Positions 1 through 8,474 of a DNA stretch of 59,806 nucleotides are shown here, piece after piece. Each line of letters begins with the position of its first letter. Position 1 is the first letter of the stretch. The notes below the pieces were generated by a model that saw nothing but the letters and a program-made list of their open reading frames with translations, ran no database searches and was not told the DNA's origin. This DNA is from an uncultured Sutterella sp. (GTDB lineage Bacteria; Pseudomonadota; Gammaproteobacteria; Burkholderiales; Burkholderiaceae_F): positions 1-59,806 of the forward strand of contig CAJMEC010000007.1 of the NCBI GenBank assembly GCA_905212345.1, read 5' to 3'. The translations under genes were made by a program, and so were the position numbers.

Positions 1-1
1 A

Positions 2-262
2 TGGCGCCAAACGGCCGAGGGTTTTGAAAACATGGTGGTTGCCGTCATGGGGTGTGTGGTCAATGGCCCCGGGGAAAGCAAGCACGCCAATATTGGGATT
101 AGCTTGCCCGGTAACGGCGAGTCACCTGTCGCCCCCGTGTTCGCGGACGGTGAAAAGATTGCCTCTATTAAAGGGCAGGCCGGCGATGCAGATTCCATTG
201 CCTGCCGCTTCAAGGAACTCATTAATGAGTATGTGCGGACGCACTACTCGAAAAAACATTAG
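2..262 (+). CDS. ispG: 4-hydroxy-3-methylbut-2-enyl-diphosphate synthase, C-terminal part (cut by window start)
   Basis: Only the last 86 residues are present and the frame is open to the left edge. The segment contains VAVMGCVVNGPGE, the conserved C-terminal stretch of IspG (GcpE) that holds a cysteine ligand of its 4Fe-4S cluster. IspG makes HMBPP in the non-mevalonate isoprenoid pathway in the cytoplasm. The gene sits 24 bp before hisS, and ispG-hisS-yfgM-bamB-der is a standard proteobacterial order, so a shared transcript is likely. The upstream part cannot be assessed. Confidence 0.93.
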   Translation, partial: WRQTAEGFENMVVAVMGCVVNGPGESKHANIGISLPGNGESPVAPVFADGEKIASIKGQAGDADSIACRFKELINEYVRTHYSKKH

Positions 263-286
263 ACATTAATGAAAGAGAGAAAAGTT

Positions 287-1600
287 ATGGTCAAAGTACA
301 AAAAATTGCCGGTATTCGCGGAATGAATGACATTCTCCCGGCCGAAGCGCCTATTTGGGAATATTTTGAAGAATGCGCCCATGATGTGCTTCGTGCATAC
401 GGTTATAAGCAAATCCGCACGCCGATATTAGAGGCGACCTCTCTTTTCAAACGCGGTATCGGCGAAGTGACCGATATTGTGGAAAAGGAAATGTATTGTT
501 TCACCGATTCCCTCAACGGAGAAGAATTGGCTTTGCGCCCTGAAAACACGGCCGGCGTGGTTAGAAGTGTGATTGAGCACAATCTCACCTATAACGCTCC
601 GCAACGGTTGTGGTACTTTGGACCGATGTTCAGACATGAACGTCCTCAACGTGGGCGCTATCGTCAATTCCACCAATTAGGTGTTGAAGCGTTGGGCTTT
701 AAGGGACCGGATGTTGATGTTGAGCAAATTCTCATGGCTCGCCGTCTTTTTGATGAGCTTGAAATTTTGCCCTTGAAACTGGAACTCAATTCCTTGGGTA
801 ATCTTGAAGAACGTAAGGCCCACCGCGAAGCTTTGATTAAATACTTTGAAGCCAATCAGGATGTCCTTGATGAGGATGCAAAACGTCGTCTTTATAGCAA
901 TCCGCTTCGCATTTTGGATACGAAAAATCCTGACATGCAGCAGATGGTTGAAGGGGCTCCGAAACTTTTGGATTACCTGAAAGAAGAAAGTCTTTCCTTC
1001 CTGCGTCGTATGGAAGAGTTGCTGTCGGTTGCCGGAGTCGACTACACCATCAATCCTCGTTTGGTCAGAGGCCTTGATTATTACAACCATACCGTTTACG
1101 AATGGGTGACGGATAAGCTCGGGGCTCAGGCAACGGTTTGCGGCGGCGGCCGTTACGATCCGCTCATTGAAATGCTTGGCGGCAAGTCCACCCCGGCCGT
1201 GGGCTTCGCAATGGGTGTGGAAAGAGTACTTGAAGTGATGCGTGAATGCGGTTTTGAATCCGCTGAACCGGACACCGAAGTTTATGTTTTGCACCAAGGC
1301 GGAGCTTCTCAAGGCTACGCAATGATGTTGGGTGAAATTCTTCGCGATGCATACTACGAAGTGATTGTTCACGCAGGTGATGCGAGCATGAAGAGTCAAA
1401 TGAAAAAGGCTGACCAAAGTGGGGCTAAATACGCTTTGATTTGCGGTGAAGAAGAAACCGCTCATGGCCAGGTGACGGTGAAGTGCATGTATGGTCAGGA
1501 AGATGAACGTTTCATGAAGCAAGAAACTCTTGACTTACAAGACGCAATCCAATATTTTGTCAATTTAAACGACGACTTTTTCGAAGAAGACGAGGAATAA
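287..1600 (+). CDS. hisS: Histidyl-tRNA synthetase
   Basis: Class II aminoacyl-tRNA synthetase that charges tRNA-His in the cytoplasm. It begins with the family signature IAGIRGMNDILP. Motif 2 is seen as FRHERPQRGRYRQFHQ near residue 115, and the histidine-binding segment LVRGLDYYNHTVYEW lies near residue 259, followed by a C-terminal anticodon-binding domain. At 437 residues it is of usual length. An ATG at 269 is in frame, but the ATG at 287 has a better purine-rich site (AGAGAG) at good spacing and gives the usual N-terminus, so 287 is preferred. The gene ends 4 bp before the next one. Confidence 0.95.
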   Translation: MVKVQKIAGIRGMNDILPAEAPIWEYFEECAHDVLRAYGYKQIRTPILEATSLFKRGIGEVTDIVEKEMYCFTDSLNGEELALRPENTAGVVRSVIEHNLTYNAPQRLWYFGPMFRHERPQRGRYRQFHQLGVEALGFKGPDVDVEQILMARRLFDELEILPLKLELNSLGNLEERKAHREALIKYFEANQDVLDEDAKRRLYSNPLRILDTKNPDMQQMVEGAPKLLDYLKEESLSFLRRMEELLSVAGVDYTINPRLVRGLDYYNHTVYEWVTDKLGAQATVCGGGRYDPLIEMLGGKSTPAVGFAMGVERVLEVMRECGFESAEPDTEVYVLHQGGASQGYAMMLGEILRDAYYEVIVHAGDASMKSQMKKADQSGAKYALICGEEETAHGQVTVKCMYGQEDERFMKQETLDLQDAIQYFVNLNDDFFEEDEE

Positions 1601-1603
1601 GGC

Positions 1604-2257
1604 ATGGCCTACGATTTACAAGAACAAGAGTCATTAGACGAGTTAAAGGCTTGGTGGGAGAAATGGGGTAACCTGGTTCTTTCCGTGATTACCGTGGTTT
1701 GTTTGGCTTTTGCAGGCTACAACGGTATGAAATGGTGGGAACGTCATCAGGCGCAGGAAGCCAGCGTTGCTTATTCATCACTTCAGACAGCGATTATGCA
1801 GCAGTCTGAACCCGCTTCTGTTGAAAAAATTGTTGATGCTTTAATTGAAGATGCTGGCTCTACCGTTTACGGTCCGATGGGCGCTTTGAGCGCTTCCCGT
1901 TATCTTGAATCCAAGGGGGAGAGCGCGAAGGCTCAGGAATTGTTGCATTGGGTAGTGACAGAGTCTGATCGTCCGGAATATCAAACGGTGGCGTGTGTTC
2001 GTTTGGCCGGTTTTCTTTTGGACGATAAAAAATATGAAGACGCTGTTTCTTTGTTGACAGCGGCCCAACCGACGGATAAGCAGATCGCTTTGGTCAATGA
2101 CCGTTTGGGAGATGCTTACTTTGCTAAGGGTGATGTGGTGAATGCCCGCCAAGTATGGCAGGAAGCTTTAAAGCATCCTATTGATCCGGCGTTGATGGGT
2201 TTTGTTCAACTTAAACTTCAAGCGCTTCCTGAAGACACTGAACAACAAAAGCAATAA
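1604..2257 (+). CDS. yfgM: YfgM family protein, SecYEG-associated tetratricopeptide-like protein
   Basis: The N-terminus has the family pattern DLQEQESLDELKAWWEKWG, followed by one membrane segment at about residues 24-43, then a helical TPR-like periplasmic domain. YfgM of E. coli is an inner-membrane protein that works with PpiD at the SecYEG translocon. The 217-residue length fits. It starts 4 bp after hisS and ends 16 bp before bamB, as in many proteobacteria, so it is very likely in one operon with them. Confidence 0.88.
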   Translation: MAYDLQEQESLDELKAWWEKWGNLVLSVITVVCLAFAGYNGMKWWERHQAQEASVAYSSLQTAIMQQSEPASVEKIVDALIEDAGSTVYGPMGALSASRYLESKGESAKAQELLHWVVTESDRPEYQTVACVRLAGFLLDDKKYEDAVSLLTAAQPTDKQIALVNDRLGDAYFAKGDVVNARQVWQEALKHPIDPALMGFVQLKLQALPEDTEQQKQ

Positions 2258-2273
2258 GATTTAAAGGCTTTGT

Positions 2274-3386
2274 ATGATGAAGAAAACACTTTTGGCTCTG
2301 GCAGCCGCCGCGGCTTTGGTCGGATGCAGCGCCCCGAGTTCTCAAGCTCCTACTGAGCTCGAAGACTATAACTCCATCGCCGAACCCGATGTGGTTTGGT
2401 CCAAGAGTGTGGGTGAAAGTCTGACGAACTATTTAGTGCCTTCGGTGGTTGGCAGTTCGGTTTACGTAGCCGGCGGTAACACCGTCTATCGTTTGGATGC
2501 CGATGACGGCGACGAGGTATGGAGTTTTGACACGGATGCTCCGGTGGCTGCCGGTGTCGGCAGTGACGGTTACATTATCGCTGTCGGAACAGCCAAAGGT
2601 GAGCTTGTCGTATTGGATGCCGAAGGTAAAAAGCTCTGGTCGACATTCTTGACGAGTGAAATGGATGCGGTGCCGTTGGTGGGCAACGGTTTAGTCATTG
2701 TGCGTACGGCTGACACCCGTGTAACGGCTTTTGACGCGTCAAGTGGTGAACAGCGCTGGCGTTATCAACGTCAGGCCCCGTCACTGACCATTAAAAATGC
2801 TTCCGGAATGATTTTCTTCGGCCCCATGATTTTGGTGGGACAAAGTAACGGTTACCTTTTGGGCTTGTCCGCTGAAGGCCGTCCTGTTTGGCAGGCCTTG
2901 ATTTCTGAGGCTCGTGGAATTACAGAGGTTGAGCGCTTGGTTGATATTCTGGGCACCCCGATGGTCAATCGCGACCTGCTCTGTGCTTCTGCGTTCCAAG
3001 GACGTTTGGTTTGCATGGATGCCACTAACGGTCAGCTGCGCTTTACGCACGATGTCACAGCAATGACACCTCCTGCGGCTGATGACCGTTTTGTTTATAT
3101 TGGCAATACCGCCAGTGAACTATATGCCTTTGACCGTACCCGCGGCTATCCTGTCTGGAAAAATGAAAAGCTGAAGTGGCGCGGCGTACGCGCGATCACG
3201 CCGATGTCGGGTGTTGTGGCTGTCGGTGACAGCGAAGGCTATGTGCAGATTCTCAATCCGGAAAGCGGCGATATTATCGGCCGTACACGCTTGGATGGAG
3301 CCATCGTTTCTCCCGCTCAAAGTTATGAGCAGGGGGCTATTTTCCAAACTGAAGAAGGTGAAGTGGCCTTCATTAAGGTGCAATAA
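2274..3386 (+). CDS. bamB: Outer-membrane protein assembly factor BamB (lipoprotein)
   Basis: A lipoprotein signal ends in a lipobox LVGC with cysteine at about residue 18. The rest is a PQQ-type beta-propeller, seen as repeated segments such as VWSFDTDAPVAAGV and GEQRWRYQRQAPSL. BamB is a lipoprotein of the BAM complex, which inserts beta-barrel proteins in the outer membrane. Length is 370 residues, usual for the family. Two ATG codons occur in tandem at 2274 and 2277; either may start. The gene lies 3 bp before der. Confidence 0.93.
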   Translation: MMKKTLLALAAAAALVGCSAPSSQAPTELEDYNSIAEPDVVWSKSVGESLTNYLVPSVVGSSVYVAGGNTVYRLDADDGDEVWSFDTDAPVAAGVGSDGYIIAVGTAKGELVVLDAEGKKLWSTFLTSEMDAVPLVGNGLVIVRTADTRVTAFDASSGEQRWRYQRQAPSLTIKNASGMIFFGPMILVGQSNGYLLGLSAEGRPVWQALISEARGITEVERLVDILGTPMVNRDLLCASAFQGRLVCMDATNGQLRFTHDVTAMTPPAADDRFVYIGNTASELYAFDRTRGYPVWKNEKLKWRGVRAITPMSGVVAVGDSEGYVQILNPESGDIIGRTRLDGAIVSPAQSYEQGAIFQTEEGEVAFIKVQ

Positions 3387-3389
3387 ACC

Positions 3390-4742
3390 ATGCTTCCTGT
3401 GATTGCTTTGGTCGGACGTCCCAATGTCGGAAAGTCCACGCTTTTCAATCGATTGACTCGTTCGCGGGATGCGCTTGTGGCAGATTTCCCCGGACTGACA
3501 CGCGATCGACAATACGGAGAAGGTCGTGTGGGTCCCCGCCCTTATATTGTGGTGGATACGGGTGGTTTTGAACCGGTTAAAAGCCAAGGGATTGTCAAGG
3601 CTATGGCAAGCCAGGCTGAATTGGCTATTGAAGAAGCCGATGTGGTGATCTTCGTGGTCGACGCCCGAACTGGTTTAACTCCGCACGATGAACGTATTGC
3701 CAATCACTTAAGACGTTCTCACCGACCGGTTGTTTTGGCGGTAAACAAAGCCGAAGGTCTGGATTCTGTGCATGCCGCGGAATTCTATGAATTGGCTATG
3801 GGTGAACCCAACATGATTTCGGCGGCACACGGCCACGGTGTGCACAACATGATTGAGTTGGCCCTGTCGCTTTGTCCTGAAGAAGAAATCGCCATTGTTG
3901 ATGATGAGGAAGCCGTCGAAGAAGGGAAGGCTCCCCGCATCAAGGTGGCCGTGGCCGGTCGCCCCAATGCCGGCAAAAGCACATTAATTAATGCTCTTTT
4001 AGGTGAAGAACGACTGATTGCATACGATATGCCGGGGACGACACGTGATTCGATTCGTGTGGATTTCGAGTACGATGGCAGAGACTATGCGCTAATTGAT
4101 ACAGCCGGTTTGCGCCGTAAAGGTAAAGTTTTTGAAGCCATTGAAAAATTCTCAGTGGTTAAAACTTTGCAGGCGATTGCGGACTCCAATGTTGTCATTT
4201 TGGTGCTTGACGCCAAGGAAGGCATTGCCGAGCACGATGCGCATATTGCCGGTTATGTGTTAGAAAGCGGTCGCGCTTTAGTGGTAGCTATTAACAAATG
4301 GGATGCATTGGATAGGTACGAGCGTAGCCGAATTGACGAAGAAATGGATCATAAGCTTCATTTCCTTAATTGGGCTCGCCAGATTCACATTTCCGCGTTA
4401 AAACGAAACGGTTTGAATCATTTGATGAAGGCCGTCTCTGATGCACACGCGGCCGCATTTGCTAAATTGTCGACACCCAAGTTGACCCGTGCGCTTATTG
4501 AAGCCGTTCAGCGTCAATCGCCACCCCGGGTCAAGGGTGTTCGTCCGAAATTACGCTATGCTCACCAAGGCGGGCAAAATCCTCCCGTCGTGGTGATTCA
4601 TGGCAACAGCCTGCAGGCTGTTCCGGATAGTTATAAACGCTATCTGGAAGGCTGGTTCAGAGATCAATTTAATTTAGCCGGAACTCCGCTTCGGATTGAA
4701 TTTAAGCTGAACCGCAATCCCTATGTGGAGAAAAAGGATTAA
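3390..4742 (+). CDS. der: GTPase Der (EngA), 50S ribosome assembly
   Basis: Two GTPase domains in tandem, the hallmark of Der. The first P-loop is GRPNVGKST at residues 9-17 and the second is GRPNAGKST near residues 189-197. Both have DxxG switch sequences (VDTGG, IDTAG) and NKxD-type base-recognition motifs (NKAE, NKWD). A C-terminal KH-like domain follows. Der acts in late 50S subunit assembly. The 450-residue length is usual. It follows bamB by 3 bp. Confidence 0.96.
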   Translation: MLPVIALVGRPNVGKSTLFNRLTRSRDALVADFPGLTRDRQYGEGRVGPRPYIVVDTGGFEPVKSQGIVKAMASQAELAIEEADVVIFVVDARTGLTPHDERIANHLRRSHRPVVLAVNKAEGLDSVHAAEFYELAMGEPNMISAAHGHGVHNMIELALSLCPEEEIAIVDDEEAVEEGKAPRIKVAVAGRPNAGKSTLINALLGEERLIAYDMPGTTRDSIRVDFEYDGRDYALIDTAGLRRKGKVFEAIEKFSVVKTLQAIADSNVVILVLDAKEGIAEHDAHIAGYVLESGRALVVAINKWDALDRYERSRIDEEMDHKLHFLNWARQIHISALKRNGLNHLMKAVSDAHAAAFAKLSTPKLTRALIEAVQRQSPPRVKGVRPKLRYAHQGGQNPPVVVIHGNSLQAVPDSYKRYLEGWFRDQFNLAGTPLRIEFKLNRNPYVEKKD

Positions 4743-4818
4743 ACTAACAGGACAGGTGTTCGATAGTCGGGCAACCTAAACAAGAAGGCGTGCTACTTCA
4801 AACGCCCGGAGAATAAAA

Positions 4819-5055
4819 ATGACAAATAAAGGCCAACTTTTACAAGATCCGTTCCTCAACATTTTGCGCAAGGAACATATTCCGGTCTCCATCTACTTGG
4901 TTAACGGTATTAAGTTACAAGGTCAGGTGGAATCGTTCGACCAATACGTTGTGCTGCTTCGCAATACTGTGACTCAAATGGTCTACAAACATGCGATCAG
5001 TACCGTTGTGCCGACAAAGCCCGTGAACATGCCTCAAGTCGAAGACGCTGAGTAA
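4819..5055 (+). CDS. hfq: RNA chaperone Hfq
   Basis: A 78-residue Sm-like protein with the Hfq Sm1 sequence QDPFLNILRKEHIPVSIYLV and Sm2 sequence YKHAISTVVP, as in the family. Hfq forms a hexamer that pairs small RNAs with mRNAs. The prophage here encodes at least one predicted small RNA, so Hfq may matter for it (inference). A purine-rich site lies just upstream (CCCGGAGAATAAAA). A hairpin terminator starts 27 bp after the stop. Confidence 0.97.
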   Translation: MTNKGQLLQDPFLNILRKEHIPVSIYLVNGIKLQGQVESFDQYVVLLRNTVTQMVYKHAISTVVPTKPVNMPQVEDAE

Positions 5056-5081
5056 TCGAACCTGATTGATGATCTAGAAAG

Positions 5082-5119
5082 GAGTGTGCCGGGAAAAATT
5101 TGCTTGGCACGCTCTTTTT
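5082..5119 (+). terminator. Intrinsic terminator between hfq and hflX
   Basis: The arms GAGTGTGCC (5082-5090) and GGCACGCTC (5106-5114) pair over 9 bp with one G-U pair, around a 15-nt loop, and are followed by TTTTT (5115-5119). This is a classic intrinsic terminator. It lies in the otherwise close hfq-hflX junction, so hflX expression probably depends on read-through or on another promoter. It also argues against the GTG at 5086 as a start codon, since that codon lies inside the stem. Confidence 0.8.
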
Positions 5120-5130
5120 GTCCCTACTGT

Positions 5131-6300
5131 ATGACTGTATTTCAAATCGATAGCGCTGAAGAAAAGTCGCCCAGAGCTTACCTTGTTTGTATTTCCACTT
5201 CGCGAATCGCCATTCCTGACGCAGCTGAAGAGCTCACAGAGTTGGTGCGAAGTGATGCGCTTGAGCCCGTTGGGCTTATGATGGCTAAGCGTGATAAGCC
5301 TGATCCGGCTACATATTTGGGTAGTGGGAAAATCGGTGAATTAGCCGATGAGGTGAAACGGCTTGATATCGGTGTAGTCGTTTTTGATGTGCCCTTGTCA
5401 GCTGCACAACAGCGCAATATTGAGCGAATCGTGGGCGTCGCAGTGCTCGATCGAACTCAACTTATTTTGGAAATTTTCCAGCGAAGAGCCAAAAGTCGAG
5501 AAGGTCGTTTGCAGGTAGAGTTGGCAAGACTGGAGCACTTGTCAACACGATTGGTTCGAGGTTGGACTCACTTGGAACGACAACGTGGGGGCTTAGGTAA
5601 GACTGGCGGCCCTGGTGAAAAGCAAATTGAATTGGACCGCCGCATGATTGGTGTCCGTGTCAAACAGTTAAAGGAACAGTTGAAAAAATTAACCAAGCAG
5701 CGTAACACGCAACGCAAAGGCCGTTCAAGAAGTGACATTGTCTCTTTGTCGATTGTCGGTTATACCAATGCGGGTAAATCCACACTATTTAATGCGCTGA
5801 CCAAGTCCGATATCTATGCCGCTGATCAACTTTTTGCGACATTGGACACAACAGCCCGGCGCTGTTATGTCGGAGAAGGGGAAAGTGTTGTCTTGAGTGA
5901 TACGGTTGGCTTTATTCGAGGATTACCCCACCAACTGGTAGAGGCCTTCAAGTCGACTTTGGATGAGACTGTGCATGCTGATATTCTGTTGCATGTCGTT
6001 GATGCCTCAAGCGCGGCCAAAGATGATCAGATTGTCGAAGTAAACAAAGTCTTGGAAGAAATCGACGCTCATGAAATTCCGACAATTCTAGTACTCAATA
6101 AAATTGATCAAACAGATCTGGAGTCAGAAATTTTAAGAGACGCTTCCGGTGAGATAGAGGCTGTCAGAATATCAGCATTAACAGGAGTTGGTTTAGATTT
6201 ATTGCGGGAAGCGATATTAGAGAAATCACGAAAGATCAAAGAAGCGAACAAAAGTTTGCCACGAGAGCTAGAGGATTGGGAAAAAGATGGAGCCGAGTAG
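5131..6300 (+). CDS. hflX: Ribosome-associated GTPase HflX
   Basis: The N-terminal HflX domain is followed by the linker GWTHLERQRGGLGKTGGPGE and a G domain with P-loop GYTNAGKST near residues 210-218, switch DTVGFIRGLP and NKID. HflX splits stalled or heat-damaged ribosomes. The frame is open upstream to a GTG at 5086, but that codon is within a terminator stem. The ATG at 5131 is therefore preferred, although no clear ribosome site precedes it and the exact start is uncertain. In related genomes hflX is followed at once by hflK-hflC; here about 49 kb separates them. Confidence 0.93.
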   Translation: MTVFQIDSAEEKSPRAYLVCISTSRIAIPDAAEELTELVRSDALEPVGLMMAKRDKPDPATYLGSGKIGELADEVKRLDIGVVVFDVPLSAAQQRNIERIVGVAVLDRTQLILEIFQRRAKSREGRLQVELARLEHLSTRLVRGWTHLERQRGGLGKTGGPGEKQIELDRRMIGVRVKQLKEQLKKLTKQRNTQRKGRSRSDIVSLSIVGYTNAGKSTLFNALTKSDIYAADQLFATLDTTARRCYVGEGESVVLSDTVGFIRGLPHQLVEAFKSTLDETVHADILLHVVDASSAAKDDQIVEVNKVLEEIDAHEIPTILVLNKIDQTDLESEILRDASGEIEAVRISALTGVGLDLLREAILEKSRKIKEANKSLPRELEDWEKDGAE

Positions 6301-6344
6301 TTTGCAATTTTCGCTATGTCGTGGCAGAATTCAAGATCGCTTGT

Positions 6345-6420
6345 GGGGATGTAGCTCAGTTGGGAGAGCGCTGCGTTCGCAATGCAGAGGTCGGGAGTTC
6401 GACCCTCCTCATCTCCACCA
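6345..6420 (+). tRNA. tRNA-Ala (anticodon CGC)
   Basis: A 76-nt cloverleaf with an encoded CCA end. The acceptor arms GGGGATG and CATCTCC contain a G-U pair at the third position, the identity mark of alanine tRNA. The anticodon stem CTGCG/TGCAG carries the loop TTCGCAA, giving anticodon CGC that reads GCG. The TPsiC arm is GGGAG-TTCGACC-CTCCT. A tyrosine integrase gene lies 182 bp downstream, so this gene is the likely phage attachment site. Confidence 0.95.
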
Positions 6421-6426
6421 CCTTGA

Positions 6427-6456
6427 CGTTCGCTGAAGTTCGCGGACGTTCGCAGA
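6427..6456. repeat. Three tandem 10-bp repeats, left cluster
   Basis: Three direct units lie head to tail: CGTTCGCTGA, AGTTCGCGGA and CGTTCGCAGA. They start 6 bp after the tRNA. A matching cluster lies at 6491-6520 beyond a hairpin. Short tandem repeats between attachment site and integrase gene often bind excisionase or integrase arms; that role is inference. Confidence 0.85.
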
Positions 6457-6484
6457 ACCCCTGGAATTGCAGGGGTTTTCTTTT
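6456..6484 (+). terminator. Hairpin terminator after tRNA-Ala
   Basis: Arms AACCCCTG (6456-6463) and CAGGGGTT (6470-6477) form an 8-bp perfect stem with loop GAATTG, followed by TTCTTTT. It would stop transcription leaving hflX and the tRNA before it reaches the integrase gene. It sits between two clusters of 10-bp repeats. Confidence 0.75.
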
Positions 6485-6490
6485 ATCTGT

Positions 6491-6520
6491 CGTTCGCTGA
6501 CGTTCGTGGACGTTCGCTGA
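6491..6520. repeat. Three tandem 10-bp repeats, right cluster
   Basis: Units CGTTCGCTGA, CGTTCGTGGA and CGTTCGCTGA lie head to tail. They match the cluster at 6427-6456 and are in the same direction. Both clusters have exactly three 10-bp units, close to one helical turn each, so a protein could bind along one face of the DNA. Confidence 0.85.
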
Positions 6521-6534
6521 CAGCCGCAATCTTA

Positions 6535-6569
6535 TGGTATATTTCTGTGGTATAAAAATGGTATAAATT
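6535..6569. promoter_or_regulatory. Integrase arm-type sites, left end (TGGTATA repeats)
   Basis: TGGTATA occurs at 6535, 6548 and 6559, with 6548-6559 reading TGGTATAAAAAT. The same 12-mer recurs at the other end of the prophage at 47710-47721, next to TGGCATAAAA at 47698. Paired short repeats just inside both ends are what arm-type integrase sites look like. The assignment is inference from position and repetition. Confidence 0.6.
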
Positions 6570-6602
6570 CCATTTTAAATTTTTCTCTTAACTCAAAACG
6601 AT

Positions 6603-7937
6603 ATGCCTAAGATTTCTAAGCAATTAACCATCAAAGAAATCAATGCTCTGAAAGAGCCTGGAATGTATGCTGTTGGCGGTGCTACTGGCCTTTATTTGCA
6701 AATCAAACCATCCGGGAAAAAGTACTACGTTTACCGCTTTGTGGATCGTGCTACGAAACAACGAACAATGCTCAGTATTGGGCCGGAAGAAAATATTACC
6801 TTGGCTCAATCTAGGAAAATAGCCATGGATTACCACTCTCATGTCAGAGAGGGATTTAATCCGGTGAGGGTTCGTAGAGAAAAGCGGATTGAAGAAAAGG
6901 AAGCTCTCCGATTGAAGCGAGAGCAGGAAATGGCAGAATTGCATACCTTCCGTTACTGTTCCGATTTATTTATCACGCAGAGAGCTGTATCCGGGTACTG
7001 GAGAAACAATGAGCGTGGAGAATCTGTTATCAGAGGTTACCTTAGACGCCATATCAATCCTGTGATCGGTGATATTCCAATTGCTCGACTAACTCCGCAA
7101 GACGTTTTCAAGGTTCTTGAACCTATTTGGCAAACCACAACGGACGCAGCGCCTTACTCAAAAACAATCATCTTTCATGTGTTCCGTTGGGCAAAAGCTC
7201 AGGGATGGTGTTCCCAGGAAAATCCTGCTGATTCAAACGGCGTGTTGGGTGTTTTACTGGAGCCTCTGAATCCTGGAAGAAAGAAGGCACGCAATATGCC
7301 GGCGCTTGATTTCAATCAGATGCCTGACTTCTTCTGTGAGCTGATGTCATCAAATGACACTTCCTATCGCGCGGTGGCTTTTTCAATTCTCTGCTGTCTT
7401 CGCTCAAAGATGGTTAGAAACGCCAGATGGGAAGACGTGAATTTCAAAAAGAAGACGCTTACAGTTCCGGAGACCAATTTAAAAACGAAGGGCAGAGGTG
7501 AACACACGGTATACCTTTCTAAGCAAGCTTTGGATATTCTCAAAGATTTGAGAGTGATGACAGACTGCCCATGGATCTTCCCCAGTGTCAGAAAGTCTAA
7601 ACCTCTGACTGATGCTTCTTTGAGTGCAGTTTTTCGCAGACTTCACGCTAAGAAGATTGCTGAAGATGGGATCGGCTGGGTGGATCCTCACCTGACCGAA
7701 AAAGAAGGAAAGCCCGTTGTGGCGACACAGCACGGAACTGCCAGAGCCTGTTTTAAGACATGGGCTAGAACGGGTCAGAATCGTTCTTTGTTTGACGATG
7801 ATGCGGTTGAACTGTGTATGGCACACAAACTAAGAGATGATTACGCTGGCGCCTACAATCGGGCCACACTTGAGCCTGAACGTAGGAAAGTTATGCAGGC
7901 TTGGGCGGACTACTGTTATTCAAAGTGTGAAGAATAA
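6603..7937 (+). CDS. int: Tyrosine recombinase integrase (P4-type, DUF4102 N-terminus)
   Basis: A 444-residue integrase. The N-terminal part (GMYAVGGATGLYLQIKPSGK) is the DUF4102 arm-binding domain of P4-type integrases. The catalytic domain shows an arginine in ILCCLRSKMVRNARW near residue 267, a lysine region KTKGRGEHTVYLS, the HxxR-like box QHGTARACF near residue 376 and the nucleophile tyrosine in AGAYNRAT near residue 418. The usual glycine-glutamate after the first arginine is replaced by SK, a small departure. It catalyses insertion and excision of the prophage at the adjacent tRNA. Confidence 0.93.
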   Translation: MPKISKQLTIKEINALKEPGMYAVGGATGLYLQIKPSGKKYYVYRFVDRATKQRTMLSIGPEENITLAQSRKIAMDYHSHVREGFNPVRVRREKRIEEKEALRLKREQEMAELHTFRYCSDLFITQRAVSGYWRNNERGESVIRGYLRRHINPVIGDIPIARLTPQDVFKVLEPIWQTTTDAAPYSKTIIFHVFRWAKAQGWCSQENPADSNGVLGVLLEPLNPGRKKARNMPALDFNQMPDFFCELMSSNDTSYRAVAFSILCCLRSKMVRNARWEDVNFKKKTLTVPETNLKTKGRGEHTVYLSKQALDILKDLRVMTDCPWIFPSVRKSKPLTDASLSAVFRRLHAKKIAEDGIGWVDPHLTEKEGKPVVATQHGTARACFKTWARTGQNRSLFDDDAVELCMAHKLRDDYAGAYNRATLEPERRKVMQAWADYCYSKCEE

Positions 7938-7943
7938 AAAGAA

Positions 7944-7959
7944 GCCCCGGCGTTCATCG
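7944..7959. repeat. Direct repeat, left copy, bounding toxin-RNA cassette
   Basis: GCCCCGGCGTTCATCG follows the integrase stop by 6 bp. A copy with one extra T (GCCCCGGC-T-GTTCATCG) lies at 8623-8639, where it is the left arm and loop of a terminator hairpin. The left copy has no partner arm. This suggests that the stretch between, which holds the PemK-like gene and an RNA gene, was inserted into or duplicated part of an older terminator. Confidence 0.7.
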
Positions 7960-8015
7960 CTGTCACAAGTTACTTCTATGTAAAATGAACTTGTTAATGT
8001 AATTTAATTTTTGCT

Positions 8016-8474
8016 ATGACGATTCAATATCCTCCAGAACCTGGCGACATTCTTATCTGTGATTTCAATGGCCTTGTTGCCCCTGAAATGATAAAAAGAA
8101 GACCAGTGATTAATCTGACACCTAGATTCAGGAGGAACAGAGGGCTTTGTACTGTTGTGCCAATTAGTACTACTGCTCCTAAGAATACTCAACTATGGCA
8201 TACAAAGATTCATGTTGATTTACCAGAACCCTATTCCAGTCCAGAGGCGTGGGCTAAATGTGACTTTTTATACACGATGAGATACGAAAGACTTTTCCTT
8301 TTCCGACAAGGAAAAAATGAAGAAGGGAAGCGTAACTATGTTTTCCCTAAGCTATCAGATCAGGAATTAAAAAAGGTGTGGAATTGTGTTTTAGAAGGAT
8401 TGGGGCGGCATGATGTTGTAAAAATGTTAAATAGCATAGAGGAAACTATTGACGAAAATGATTGTCCTTTTTAA
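8016..8474 (+). CDS. PemK/MazF-like toxin family protein
   Basis: A 152-residue protein with the PemK/MazF core: PGDILICDFNG at the N-terminus, then KRRPVINLTPR and CTVVPISTT, typical of the beta-barrel RNase toxins. MazF-type toxins cut mRNA. No antitoxin-like gene (MazE or PemI type) is adjacent on either strand; the upstream gene is integrase. Instead, a promoter inside the last codons appears to drive a structured RNA immediately downstream. Toxin activity is not proven, as many phage members of this subfamily stand alone. Its base composition is more AT-rich than the neighbouring structural genes. Confidence 0.8.
   Translation: MTIQYPPEPGDILICDFNGLVAPEMIKRRPVINLTPRFRRNRGLCTVVPISTTAPKNTQLWHTKIHVDLPEPYSSPEAWAKCDFLYTMRYERLFLFRQGKNEEGKRNYVFPKLSDQELKKVWNCVLEGLGRHDVVKMLNSIEETIDENDCPF

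Noticed and set aside
677..1522. Long 281-residue frame opposite hisS
   Set aside because: Shadow of hisS on the other strand; no ribosome site and no family-like sequence. The same applies to long frames opposite the capsid, purA and M20 genes.
6276..6500. Plus-strand frame covering tRNA-Ala
   Set aside because: It overlaps a clear tRNA and tandem repeats, and its sequence is simply a translation of them.
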